From positions 515,863-579,862 of the forward strand of contig CAVWKG010000006.1 in the NCBI GenBank assembly GCA_963755375.1: a stretch of 64,000 bases of DNA. Direction: 5' to 3'. Positions within the stretch are counted from its first letter, which is position 1. Each line of letters begins with the position of its first letter. Below, one piece after another: positions 33,488 to 42,635 of this stretch. Below the pieces are notes generated by a model. The model was not told the origin of the DNA and made no database searches. It worked only from the letters and a program-made list of their open reading frames with translations. Both the position numbers and the translations under genes were made by a program. This DNA comes from Bog-473 sp963755375 (GTDB taxonomy: Bacteria > Actinomycetota > Acidimicrobiia > Acidimicrobiales > RAAP-2).

Positions 33488-35803
33488 ATGATCAATCTCC
33501 TCGCAGCCGAAGGTGGCTATCAGAACTTCCACCTCGGGGGGGTGGACAAGACCTGGCTCTATATCTGCCTGTTCGCCGGGATCGTCGGCATCGTCGCCGG
33601 CCTGTTGCTCGCCCGCAACGTCCTCGCCTTCGACGCGGGCACCGCGAAGATGAAGGAGATCGCGCTGGCCGTCCAGGAGGGGGCTCAGGCGTTCCTGGCC
33701 CGCCAGTTCCGGGCCATCGTGATGATCATCATCCCGCTGGCCATCCTGATCTTCTTCACCGCCACCAAGGTGGTGAAGCCCGACGGGGACGTCGCCCTGA
33801 CCTTCCAGCAGGACGGCATCTACCGGGTGATCTGCTTCCTCTTCGGCGCGACATTCTCCGGCCTGACCGGCTTCATCGGCATGAGCATCGCCGTGCGGGG
33901 CAACGTCCGCACGGCAGCCGCGGCCGCCCACGGCGGTGGCATGAAGGAGGCTCTCCGGGTGGCCTTCCGAACCGGCGCCGTGACCGGCATGCTGTGCGTG
34001 GGCCTCGGCCTGGTCGGCGCCACGGCGATCGTCCTCATTTTCCAGAACTCGGCCACGGCCGTCCTTATCGGCTTCGCCTTTGGGGCCTCCCTCCTCGCCC
34101 TCTTCATGCGGGTCGGCGGCGGCATCTTCACCAAGGCGGCCGACGTGGGTGCCGACCTCGTGGGCAAGGTCGAAGCGGGCATCCCCGAGGACGACCCGCG
34201 CAATGCGGCCACCATCGCCGACAACGTGGGCGACAACGTGGGCGACTGCGCCGGCATGGCCGCCGACCTCTTCGAGTCCTACGAGATCACCATCATCGCT
34301 GCGCTGATCCTGGGGTACTCGGCCTTCCGTTTCCAGCACACGACGGCCGCCGTGCTCTACCCGCTCATCGTCCCGGCGATCGGAATCTTCGCCTCCGTCA
34401 TCGGCGTCGTGGTGGTGCGGGCCCGCAACAACGACCGCAACGCGCTGGCCCCGATCAACCGCGGGTTCTGGCTGGCCGCCCTCCTCACGGTGATCGGCGC
34501 CTTCTTCGTGGCGCAGTACTACGTGCACGACCTCAAGGTGTTCTGGGCGGTCCTGACCGGCGTCATCCTCTCCTTGGTGGCGAGCCAGATCACCGAGGAG
34601 TTCACCTCGACCGAACGCGGGCCGGTGAAGGAAATTGCCGCCTCCGCACGAACCGGACCGGCTACCACGGTGCTGGCGGGCATCTCCATCGGACTCGAGT
34701 CCTCTGTCTGGGCGATCATCGCCATCGCTATCGCCATTGGCGTGGCCATCGGGCTGGGTGACGGCAACATTGAGCTGACCTTCTACCTGGTGGCCCTGAT
34801 CGGCATCGGCCTGCTGGCCACCGCCGGCATGGTCGTCTCGGAGGACAGCTTCGGCCCCGTGTCGGACAACGCGGCCGGCATCGCCGAGATGTCGGGCGAG
34901 TTCACCGGTGAGGCCGAGCGCGTGATGGTGAGCCTCGACGCCGTGGGCAACACCACCAAGGCCATCACCAAGGGTGTGGCGATCGGTTCGGCCGTCATCG
35001 CCTCCGTTGCGCTCTTCGCGTCCTTCATTGAGACGATCGGCGAGCAACTCCCGAGCCTGCATGCGACGGGGGCCAAGCTCTTCTCGATCATTCAGATCAA
35101 CGTGGCCAACCCGACGACTTTCATCGGCCTGCTCATCGGCGGCTCGATCGCTTTCTTGTTCTCGTCGCTGGCCATCCGGGCCGTGGGCCGCTCGGCCGGC
35201 ACAGTCGTGCTCGAGGTGCGCCGCCAGTTCCGCGAACACCCGGGCATCATGGACTACACCGAGAAGCCCGAGTACGGGCGGGTGATCAGCATCTGCACGG
35301 CGGCGGCGCAGCGCGAGCTGGCCACCCCGGCGCTGCTGGCCATCCTGACCCCCGTCATCGTGGGTTTCGGCATCAACTACCTGGCCCTCGGCGCCTTCTT
35401 GGCCGGGACCATCCTCACGGGTCAGCTTCTGGCCAACACGCTGTCGAACTCTGGTGGCGCGTGGGACAACGCGAAGAAGTACATCGAGGACGGCAACGAA
35501 GGGGGCAAGGGCTCGGAGGCCCACAAGGCCGCCGTCATCGGTGACACGGTGGGCGATCCCTTCAAGGACACGGCCGGACCGGCGCTCAACCCGATGATCA
35601 AGGTCATGAACCTGGTCTCACTGCTCATCCTGCCTGCCGTCATTTCGCTGCGGCACGACACGGGCGCCCGCCTGGCCATCGCCGGCGTCTCCCTGGTCAT
35701 CCTGCTCGCCGCACTGGCCTTCTCCAAGAGGGGCTCCGAGGCCATGGACGCCGACTCGGCCGATACGACGCCGGCTGCGGCAGCCGTCGCGCCGGTCGAT
35801 TGA
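33488..35803 (+). CDS. hppA: K+-independent H+-translocating inorganic pyrophosphatase
   Basis: Membrane pump of 771 residues with about 16 helices that uses pyrophosphate to export protons. The substrate motif ADVGADLVGKVE, followed by IPEDDPRNAATIADNVGD, is intact. The cation-dependence position reads GNTTKAITKG, with Lys instead of Ala, so the enzyme should be K+-independent. I start at ATG 33488 because the segment MINLLAAEGG leads directly into the first helix; an earlier start at 33434 has a basic non-homologous leader. Stand-alone gene between the APC transporter and topA. Confidence 0.94.
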   Translation: MINLLAAEGGYQNFHLGGVDKTWLYICLFAGIVGIVAGLLLARNVLAFDAGTAKMKEIALAVQEGAQAFLARQFRAIVMIIIPLAILIFFTATKVVKPDGDVALTFQQDGIYRVICFLFGATFSGLTGFIGMSIAVRGNVRTAAAAAHGGGMKEALRVAFRTGAVTGMLCVGLGLVGATAIVLIFQNSATAVLIGFAFGASLLALFMRVGGGIFTKAADVGADLVGKVEAGIPEDDPRNAATIADNVGDNVGDCAGMAADLFESYEITIIAALILGYSAFRFQHTTAAVLYPLIVPAIGIFASVIGVVVVRARNNDRNALAPINRGFWLAALLTVIGAFFVAQYYVHDLKVFWAVLTGVILSLVASQITEEFTSTERGPVKEIAASARTGPATTVLAGISIGLESSVWAIIAIAIAIGVAIGLGDGNIELTFYLVALIGIGLLATAGMVVSEDSFGPVSDNAAGIAEMSGEFTGEAERVMVSLDAVGNTTKAITKGVAIGSAVIASVALFASFIETIGEQLPSLHATGAKLFSIIQINVANPTTFIGLLIGGSIAFLFSSLAIRAVGRSAGTVVLEVRRQFREHPGIMDYTEKPEYGRVISICTAAAQRELATPALLAILTPVIVGFGINYLALGAFLAGTILTGQLLANTLSNSGGAWDNAKKYIEDGNEGGKGSEAHKAAVIGDTVGDPFKDTAGPALNPMIKVMNLVSLLILPAVISLRHDTGARLAIAGVSLVILLAALAFSKRGSEAMDADSADTTPAAAAVAPVD

Positions 35804-35944
35804 CCTGCTCAGGCGCATAGAGAACCGCTCTGCTGTCGCCCTGGTCGTGCACCCTGCCCTTGACAGGGGGGGTGGCGTACCCCCACTCTGACGTGACCAT
35901 GCCCTCCCTTCCCCCCAACCGATCGCTGCCCCGCGGGGTGTGCC

Positions 35945-38740
35945 GTGGGTAAGGCGCTCGTCATCGTGGAGTCGCCGGCCAAGGCGCGCACCATCGGCGG
36001 CATGCTGGGGCCCGACTTCATCGTGGAGTCGTCGATCGGCCACATACGGGACCTGCCGCGGGGGGCCGACGAGGTCCCGGCCGCCTACAAGGGCGAGTCG
36101 TGGGCGCGGCTCGGTGTGGACGTCGACAACGGCTTCAAGCCGCTCTACGTGGTGTCGTCGCCCAAGAAGTCGGTCGTGGCCAACCTGAAGAAACTGCTGA
36201 AGGGCGCGGACCAGCTGTATCTCGCGACGGACGAGGACCGCGAGGGCGAGTCGATCGCGTGGCACCTCTTCGAGGTCCTGTCGCCCACCGTCCCCGTCAA
36301 GCGCATGGTGTTCCACGAGATCACGCCGGCCGCCATCGCCCGCGCCGTCGACGAGTGGCGCGACCTCGACCGACGCCTGGTGGACGCCCAGGAGGCGCGC
36401 CGCATCCTCGACCGCCTCTACGGCTACGAGGTGTCCCCGGTGTTGTGGCGCAAGGTCATGCCGCGGCTGTCGGCCGGGCGCGTCCAGAGCGTGGCCACCC
36501 GGATGGTGGTCGAGCGCGAGCGGGCCCGGATGCGCTTCCGCTCCGCCACCTGGTGGGGGGTCGACGGTACCTTCACGCACGCCGCCGCGTCCTCGGGTTT
36601 CGGCGCGGCGCTGATCGGCTTGGGCGGGGCCACCGTGGCCACCGGCAAGGACTTCGACCAGCACGGAGAGCGGACCGGCAAGAGCGATGTCCGTGTGCTG
36701 GGCGAGGCAGAGGCGACGTCCGTCGCCACCGCCCTGGTCGGCCGTTCCTTCACCGTGAGCGCGGTGACCGAGAGGCCCTTCCGCCGCTCGCCGGCGGCGC
36801 CGTTCATGACATCGACCCTGCAGCAGGAGGCGGGGCGCAAGCTGCGCTTCAGCGCACAGCGTGCCATGCAGGTGGCCCAGCGCCTCTACGAGCAGGGTTT
36901 CATCACCTACATGCGCACCGACTCGACGACGCTGTCGGACCAGGCGCTGACCGCGGCCCGTGGCCAGGCCCGGCAGATGTACGGCGACGCCTACGTGCCC
37001 GACGCCCCCCGTCGTTACGAGCGCAAGGTCAAGAATGCGCAGGAGGCCCATGAGGCCATCCGCCCCTCCGGCGAGACGTTCCGGACGCCCGAGCAGGCCG
37101 GCCGCGACCTCTCGGGGGACGAGCTCCGCCTGTACGAGCTGATCTGGAAGCGCACGGTGGCCTCCCAGATGAACGACGCCACCGGCACGAGCGCGCAGGT
37201 CCGCCTGACGGCCGAGGTGCCCGCCGGTGTGGCCCAGGGTCAGGAGGCCGAGTTCTCCGCCAGTGGCCGCGTCATCGCGTTCCCCGGCTTCCTGCGCGCC
37301 TATGTCGAGGGAGAGGACGACCCGGACGCCGAGCTCGCCGACCGCGAGGTCGTGCTTCCCGCGCTGGCCGTCGGCGACGTGGTGGAGGGCAGCGCCTTCG
37401 AGCCCGGCTCGCACACCACGCAGCCGCCGGCCCGCTACACCGAGGCCTCGCTCGTCAAGGCGATGGAGGAGCTGGGCGTGGGGCGCCCGTCCACCTACGC
37501 CAGCGTCATCGCCACCATCCTCGACCGCGGCTACGTGTGGAAGAAGGGGACCGCGCTGGTGCCGAGCTTCACCGCCTTCGCCGTCGTCGGGCTGCTCGAG
37601 CGCTACTTCGGCGACCTGGTCGACTACGGCTTCACCGCATCGATGGAGGACGACCTCGACGAGATCGCCGCCGGGCGCGAGGAGGCCCTGCCCTGGCTGA
37701 CTCGCTTCTACTTCGGCACGGCGGTGCCCGGTGCCGCGAACGGACACGGCGACGAGGTCGAGAGGGTCGGGCTCAAGGCCTCGGTGGCGACCCACCTGAG
37801 CGAGATCGACGCCCGCGAGATCAACTCCATCCCCCTGGGGAACGGGAGCGACGGCGAGCCGATCGTGGCGCGGGTCGGCCGGTACGGCCCGTATCTCCAG
37901 CGCGGGGAGGACCGGGCCTCGATCCCCGACGACATGGCCCCCGACGAGCTGACGATCGAGCGCGCCGAGGAGATCCTGGCCGCGCCCTCCTACGACCGGG
38001 TGCTCGGCGCACATCCCGAGACCGGGCTCGACGTTCAGGTCAAGGCCGGGCGCTTCGGGCCCTACATCCAGGTGGGCGAGCTGACCGAGGGGGGCGACAA
38101 GCCGCGCACGGCCTCGCTGTTCGCCTCCATGGAGCCGGCCACGCTCACGCTCGAGCAGGCGCTGGAGCTGCTGCGCATCCCGCGCGTCGTCGGGACGGAT
38201 CCCGAGACGGGCGAGGACGTGGTGGCCCACAACGGGCGGTTCGGCCCCTATCTCAAGCGCGGCGCCGACACGCGCAGCCTGGGCAGCGAGGAGCAGCTGC
38301 TGACCGTGACGCTGCCCGAGGCGCAGGCGTTGTTCGCACAGCCCAAGCAGCGCCGGGGCCGTGCCACCGCCGCGCCATTGCGCGACCTGGGCACTGACCC
38401 GACCACCAACCTGCCGGTTGTCGTGAAGGAGGGTCGCTTCGGCCCTTACGTCACCGACGGCACCACCAACGCCAGCCTGCGCAAGGGCGACGTCGTCGAG
38501 TCCATCACCATCGAGCGCGCGTCCGAGTTGCTCGGCGAACGCCGGGCCGCCGGCCCCTCGACGCGCAAGAAGAAGGCCGCCAAGAAGGCCGCGCCGGCCA
38601 AGAAGAAGGCGACCGGCAAGAAGGCCGCCGCGAAGAAGACCCCGGGAGCCAAGAAGGCGGCGGGCGCCAGGAAGACGGCGGCGAAGTCCGGTGGGGCCGA
38701 TCCGGCTGCGATGAAGGCTGCGCCAACCGAACCGTTCTGA
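35945..38740 (+). CDS. topA: DNA topoisomerase I
   Basis: Type IA topoisomerase of 931 residues that relaxes negative supercoils. The Toprim domain begins VGKALVIVESPAKA with acidic TDEDREGE. The catalytic tyrosine is in FITYMRTDST. As in other actinobacteria there are no C-terminal zinc fingers; instead four related repeats of the type GRFGPY (near 640, 700, 765 and 835) precede a Lys/Ala-rich tail made of KKAAKK units. The start is GTG 35945. Followed directly by tmk and holB, a DNA-replication group. Confidence 0.95.
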   Translation: MGKALVIVESPAKARTIGGMLGPDFIVESSIGHIRDLPRGADEVPAAYKGESWARLGVDVDNGFKPLYVVSSPKKSVVANLKKLLKGADQLYLATDEDREGESIAWHLFEVLSPTVPVKRMVFHEITPAAIARAVDEWRDLDRRLVDAQEARRILDRLYGYEVSPVLWRKVMPRLSAGRVQSVATRMVVERERARMRFRSATWWGVDGTFTHAAASSGFGAALIGLGGATVATGKDFDQHGERTGKSDVRVLGEAEATSVATALVGRSFTVSAVTERPFRRSPAAPFMTSTLQQEAGRKLRFSAQRAMQVAQRLYEQGFITYMRTDSTTLSDQALTAARGQARQMYGDAYVPDAPRRYERKVKNAQEAHEAIRPSGETFRTPEQAGRDLSGDELRLYELIWKRTVASQMNDATGTSAQVRLTAEVPAGVAQGQEAEFSASGRVIAFPGFLRAYVEGEDDPDAELADREVVLPALAVGDVVEGSAFEPGSHTTQPPARYTEASLVKAMEELGVGRPSTYASVIATILDRGYVWKKGTALVPSFTAFAVVGLLERYFGDLVDYGFTASMEDDLDEIAAGREEALPWLTRFYFGTAVPGAANGHGDEVERVGLKASVATHLSEIDAREINSIPLGNGSDGEPIVARVGRYGPYLQRGEDRASIPDDMAPDELTIERAEEILAAPSYDRVLGAHPETGLDVQVKAGRFGPYIQVGELTEGGDKPRTASLFASMEPATLTLEQALELLRIPRVVGTDPETGEDVVAHNGRFGPYLKRGADTRSLGSEEQLLTVTLPEAQALFAQPKQRRGRATAAPLRDLGTDPTTNLPVVVKEGRFGPYVTDGTTNASLRKGDVVESITIERASELLGERRAAGPSTRKKKAAKKAAPAKKKATGKKAAAKKTPGAKKAAGARKTAAKSGGADPAAMKAAPTEPF

Positions 38741-38741
38741 G

Positions 38742-39380
38742 ATGCCGCCCCGCGGTCGCCTCATTGCGCTCGAGGGCATCGACGGCTGTGGCAAGTCCAC
38801 CCAGGCCCGTGCCCTGGCCGAGGCGCTCGGGGCCGGGCTGACCTTCGAGCCCGGGGCGACGCCGATCGGGGCCCGTCTGCGCCAGCTGTTGCTGGCGCCC
38901 GACGCCCCGCCACTCTCGACACGCACCGAGGCCCTCCTCATGGCGGCCGACCGGGCCGAGCACGTCAGCCTCGTCCTGGAGCCCGCCCTGGCCGCGGGCG
39001 AATGGGTGGTCAGCGACCGCTACGCCGCCTCGACCATCGCCTACCAGGGCTACGGCCAGGGCCTCGACCCCGCAGCGCTGGCCGACCTGGTCCGGTGGGC
39101 CACGGGGGGGCTGGCCGCGGACGTGTCGATCCTGGTCGACGTCGGTGCCGATGTCGCTGCGGCGCGGTTGGCCGCCGGCGGCCGGGGCGGGTCCGACCGC
39201 ATGGAGCGCCTCGGGCCGGATTTCGCGGCGAGAGTGCGCCAGGGCTTCCTGGCCCTGGCCGCGGCCGACCCCGCGCACTGGGTCGTCGTCGACGGTACGG
39301 CGACGGTCGCCGCGCTGACGGCGCATATCGTGGCCTCCGTGCGTGAACGTCTGGGTGACGCGCCGGCTGCGGCGCGGTGA
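38742..39380 (+). CDS. tmk: Thymidylate kinase
   Basis: Phosphorylates dTMP to dTDP. It has 212 residues. The P-loop is EGIDGCGKSTQ (residues 9-19), the substrate motif is VVSDRYAASTIAYQG, and the Arg-rich lid lies around GGRGGSDRMERLG. The start is one base after the topA stop, so the genes are co-transcribed, and its own stop overlaps holB by GTGA. Confidence 0.94.
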   Translation: MPPRGRLIALEGIDGCGKSTQARALAEALGAGLTFEPGATPIGARLRQLLLAPDAPPLSTRTEALLMAADRAEHVSLVLEPALAAGEWVVSDRYAASTIAYQGYGQGLDPAALADLVRWATGGLAADVSILVDVGADVAAARLAAGGRGGSDRMERLGPDFAARVRQGFLALAAADPAHWVVVDGTATVAALTAHIVASVRERLGDAPAAAR

Positions 39381-40468
39381 ACGCGGCGCCACCCGTCCCC
39401 GAGCTCTTCGCCGGCGTGGTGTCCCAGGACGTGGCCGTGGCCGCGCTGCGCGCCGCGGCAGCCAACCCGGTGCACGCCTACCTCTTCCGCGGTCCCCCGG
39501 GGAACGGGGGGCTGGCGGCAGCGTACGGGTTCGCGGCCGCGCTCCTGTGTCCCGAGGGCGGCTGTGGTGCCTGCGCCACCTGCCGGGCGACCCTCGCCGG
39601 CACCGATCCGGACCTGCACGTCGTGCGCCGCAGCGGCGCGTCGGTCACCATCGACGACCTCCGTCAGATCGTGGGGCTGGCCCAGCGCCGACCACTGCAC
39701 GCGACGCGCCAGGTGATCATCGTCCTCGACGTGCATCTCGCCGCGCTGCGGGCCCCGGCGCTCTTGAAGACGCTGGAGGAGCCGCCGGGAGACACGGTCT
39801 TCGTGCTGCTGGCGGACGACGTCATCCCCGCGCTCGTGACGGTGGCCAGCCGCTGCGTCGAGGTCGCCTTCCCGCCGGTGGCGCGGGCCGACATGGTGCA
39901 GTGGCTGACGGACTCAGGCGTGCCGCCGGACATGGCGGCCGTGGTGGCGGACAGCAGCGGCGGCAATCCCGAGCGGGCCCGCGTCATGGTCGACGATCCT
40001 GACGTCGCGGCGCGCGTCGCGCTGTGGACGTCGGTGCCCGACGAACTGACGGCGGCGGGCATGACCGCGGCAGGGTTGACGCGGCGCGTGCTCGAGTCGG
40101 CGGACCGTGCGGTGGAGCCGCTCCGGGCCGCGCACGCCCGGGAGGTCGAGTCATTGACCGCGGCGGCCAAGGAGATGGGCGAGCGCGGGCTTCCCGGACG
40201 CAAGGAGATCGTCGACCAGCACCAGCGGGAGGAGCGCCGCTTCCGCACGGACGCCCTGCGGGCGGGCCTCGGCGTGCTGGCCCGGGCCTACCGCGGTCGC
40301 GTCGTCCGGGCAGCGGGCGGCACCATCGCCGTGGGCGACCAGGACGTCCGCAGCGCCACCGAAGCGGTCGGGCTCATCACCGAGACGGCGGAGGCGCTGC
40401 CGCGCAATCCAAACGAGACGCTCCTGGTGCAGTCGCTCTTCGTCCGCCTGGCTGCGCTGGCGGCCTGA
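39377..40468 (+). CDS. holB: DNA polymerase III delta' subunit
   Basis: Clamp-loader subunit of 363 residues. The AAA+ fold begins with the P-loop-like GPPGNGGLAAA, in which the Lys is lost; delta' subunits do not need ATP binding. A zinc module (CPEGGCGACATC) follows, then TIDDLRQIVGLAQRRPLHATRQ and LLKTLEEPPGDTVFVLL. GTG start overlaps tmk (GTGA). The pairing with tmk and topA is common in Gram-positive bacteria. Confidence 0.92.
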   Translation: MNAAPPVPELFAGVVSQDVAVAALRAAAANPVHAYLFRGPPGNGGLAAAYGFAAALLCPEGGCGACATCRATLAGTDPDLHVVRRSGASVTIDDLRQIVGLAQRRPLHATRQVIIVLDVHLAALRAPALLKTLEEPPGDTVFVLLADDVIPALVTVASRCVEVAFPPVARADMVQWLTDSGVPPDMAAVVADSSGGNPERARVMVDDPDVAARVALWTSVPDELTAAGMTAAGLTRRVLESADRAVEPLRAAHAREVESLTAAAKEMGERGLPGRKEIVDQHQREERRFRTDALRAGLGVLARAYRGRVVRAAGGTIAVGDQDVRSATEAVGLITETAEALPRNPNETLLVQSLFVRLAALAA

Positions 40469-40587
40469 ACCGTCAGCTCGGCGCACCGGCACCACGCCCA
40501 AGCCTGAGGGCGGCGTCGGGGGCGCGTCCGCATCGCGCCGCCTAGAGTCTCGCCGGATCTCCCGATGCGGCGAGTGGGGGTGGACAC

Positions 40588-41640
40588 ATGGTGGCGGTCA
40601 CGTTTGCGGACCTTTGGTTCCGGGCTCGGCAGTTCCTCATCGCCGTCGTCGGCGTCGGGCTCGTCCTTGCCCTGGCGCTGGGCCTGAGCGGGCTGGCCGA
40701 CGGCTTCCACGCCGAAGTGGCGTCGACGGTCGACGCGGTGGGTGCCACGTCGTGGGTCATGGCGCCCTCCGCGGAGGGTCGCCTGACCGCGTTCGCGGCC
40801 TTTCCCAACGCCGCTGCGGGCGCCGTCGACCATGAGCCCGGCGTCCGACGCGCCTCCCCCGTGCTGTTCGCGCCCGAGCAGGTGGTCCTCGTCGCCGGGT
40901 CGACGGCCCCCCAGAACGTCAACCTCATGGGGGTACAACCCGGTGGGCTGGGGGACCCCCAGGTGGTCTCCGGTCACGGGCTCTCCGGTCTCGACCAGGC
41001 GGTGGTCGACTCGAAGGTCGGGGCGCACGTCGGCAGCGTCCTTGTCCTGGGCGGGCACCCGTACGACGTGGTCGGGGTGGTCGACGGCCGCACCATGGAC
41101 GGAGGCACCCCCCTCGTCTACATGCCCCTGGCGACGGTGCAGCGGGCGGTCACGGGGGGCAGGCCGTTGATCACGGCCGTCGCCACGGAGGGCGCGCCCG
41201 CCCGCCTGCCGGCGGGGCTGGTGATGCTGGCACCGTCTGCGGTGGTCACCGACACCGTGTCTGCGCTCGGGAGTGCCACGGCCTCCATCGACAACACGCG
41301 CTCGCTCATGTGGCTCATCGCCGCGGCCGTCGTCGCCTCCATGCTCTACGTCGCCGCGCTGGAGCGCAAGCGTGACTTCGCGGTGCTCAAGGCCCTCGGA
41401 TCCTCGTCCGGGACGCTGTTCCTCAGCCTCGTCCTGGAGGCTGTGGTCGTCACCTTGTTCGCCGCCATCCTGGCCGAGGTCCTGTCGCTGTTCCTGGCGC
41501 CGCTCTTCGCCCAGCCGATCGACATCACGCCCGACGCCCGCCTCGTGCTGCCTCTCATTGCGGTCACGGTCGGCGTGGTGGCCAGCATCTCGGCATTGCG
41601 CCGCGTCACCGGTGCCGACCCTGCGACGGCCTTCGGATGA
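40588..41640 (+). CDS. ABC transporter permease, FtsX/MacB-like
   Basis: Permease of 350 residues with the FtsX/MacB layout: one N-terminal helix (about 14-38), a large external domain (about 40-235), then three helices near the C terminus (LIAAAVVASMLYV, LEAVVVTLFAAILAEVLSL and LIAVTVGVVASIS). The typical cytoplasmic loop ERKRDFAVLKALGSS lies between them. Its last bases overlap the start of the ATPase gene (ATGA), so they form one transporter. The substrate is unknown; MacB-like systems work on lipids, peptides or lipoproteins by mechanotransmission. Confidence 0.9.
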   Translation: MVAVTFADLWFRARQFLIAVVGVGLVLALALGLSGLADGFHAEVASTVDAVGATSWVMAPSAEGRLTAFAAFPNAAAGAVDHEPGVRRASPVLFAPEQVVLVAGSTAPQNVNLMGVQPGGLGDPQVVSGHGLSGLDQAVVDSKVGAHVGSVLVLGGHPYDVVGVVDGRTMDGGTPLVYMPLATVQRAVTGGRPLITAVATEGAPARLPAGLVMLAPSAVVTDTVSALGSATASIDNTRSLMWLIAAAVVASMLYVAALERKRDFAVLKALGSSSGTLFLSLVLEAVVVTLFAAILAEVLSLFLAPLFAQPIDITPDARLVLPLIAVTVGVVASISALRRVTGADPATAFG

Positions 41641-42614
41641 GCGACGACCTTCTGGTGGAGAACCTGACCGTGGCCTTCGACTCGGGCGGCTACGTCGTCA
41701 AACCGCTCGACGGGCTTAGCTTCAAGGCTGAGGACGGTGAGCTGGTGGTGCTGCTCGGGCCGTCGGGGTGCGGCAAGACAACGTTGCTCTCCTGCCTCGC
41801 CGGGTTGCTCACCCCGACCGACGGGCAGATCGCGTTCGGAGCCATCGCTGTCAACGAGCTGCGGGGTCCTGCACTGTCCGAGTACCGCCGCCACACGGTC
41901 GGTGTCGTCTTCCAGGCCTTCAACCTGATCGCCAGCATGACGGCCCGGGGTAACGTCGTCGTCCCGCTGCGCCTGGCCGGCATGGCGCGGACACCGGCCA
42001 AGGCGCGGGCCAACGAGTTACTGGGGCGCGTCGGGCTCGACGAGCGAGCGCGGCACCGCCCGGGCCAGCTGTCCGGCGGACAGCAGCAGAGAGTGGCGAT
42101 CGCCCGCGCGCTGGTCCACGATCCCCCGCTGCTCCTGGCCGATGAGCCCACTGCCCATCTCGACCACATTCAGGTGGAAGGGATCTTGCGGCTGATGCGG
42201 GACTTGGCCAGCCCCGGCCGCATCGTCGTGGTCTCGACGCACGACGACCGGGTGAGTCAGCTGGCCGACCGGGTGATCGAGTTGGCCCCGAACTTCTCCG
42301 ACATCGACCGGTTGCCCGAAGAGGTCCACCTCACGGCCGGGGAGATCCTCTTCCGCCAAGGCGAGCGGGGCCAGCTGATCTACCGCGTTGAGTCCGGGCG
42401 GCTCGGGGTGTACCGCGAGCTGTCCGACGGTGGCACCGAGGAACTGGCGCACAGGGGGCCGGGCAACTACGTCGGCGAACTTGGGCCGATCCTGAACCTG
42501 CCCCGGAGCGCTTCGGTCCGTGCGGTCGAAGACACGGTGGTCACGGGTTACACGGTGCGGGCTTTCCGCCAGGATCATCCTCACCACGTCGCCGACCAAC
42601 CCGCCGCTTCGTGA
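41637..42614 (+). CDS. ABC transporter ATPase fused to a cyclic-nucleotide-binding domain
   Basis: Protein of 325 residues. Residues 1-225 are a LolD/MacB-type ATPase: Walker A GPSGCGKTT, signature LSGGQQQRVAIARAL, Walker B LLLADEPT and the switch His in VVSTHDD. After a short linker, residues about 235-320 form a Crp-like cyclic-nucleotide-binding fold, with GEILFRQGERGQLIYRVESG and the phosphate-binding cassette (GELG...PRSASVRA, conserved Arg). This suggests that transport is gated by cAMP or another nucleotide, which is inference. Coupled to the upstream permease gene. Confidence 0.88.
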   Translation: MSDDLLVENLTVAFDSGGYVVKPLDGLSFKAEDGELVVLLGPSGCGKTTLLSCLAGLLTPTDGQIAFGAIAVNELRGPALSEYRRHTVGVVFQAFNLIASMTARGNVVVPLRLAGMARTPAKARANELLGRVGLDERARHRPGQLSGGQQQRVAIARALVHDPPLLLADEPTAHLDHIQVEGILRLMRDLASPGRIVVVSTHDDRVSQLADRVIELAPNFSDIDRLPEEVHLTAGEILFRQGERGQLIYRVESGRLGVYRELSDGGTEELAHRGPGNYVGELGPILNLPRSASVRAVEDTVVTGYTVRAFRQDHPHHVADQPAAS

Positions 42615-42635
42615 GCGGAGCGGGCGGGTAGCCGC

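Noticed and set aside
33323..35524. Minus-strand frame across the pyrophosphatase
   Set aside because: Asp/His/Gly-rich antisense frame with no domain; hppA is certain.
35618..38941. Large minus-strand frame across topA
   Set aside because: Antisense to topoisomerase I, full of Leu/Gly/Arg without recognisable domains.
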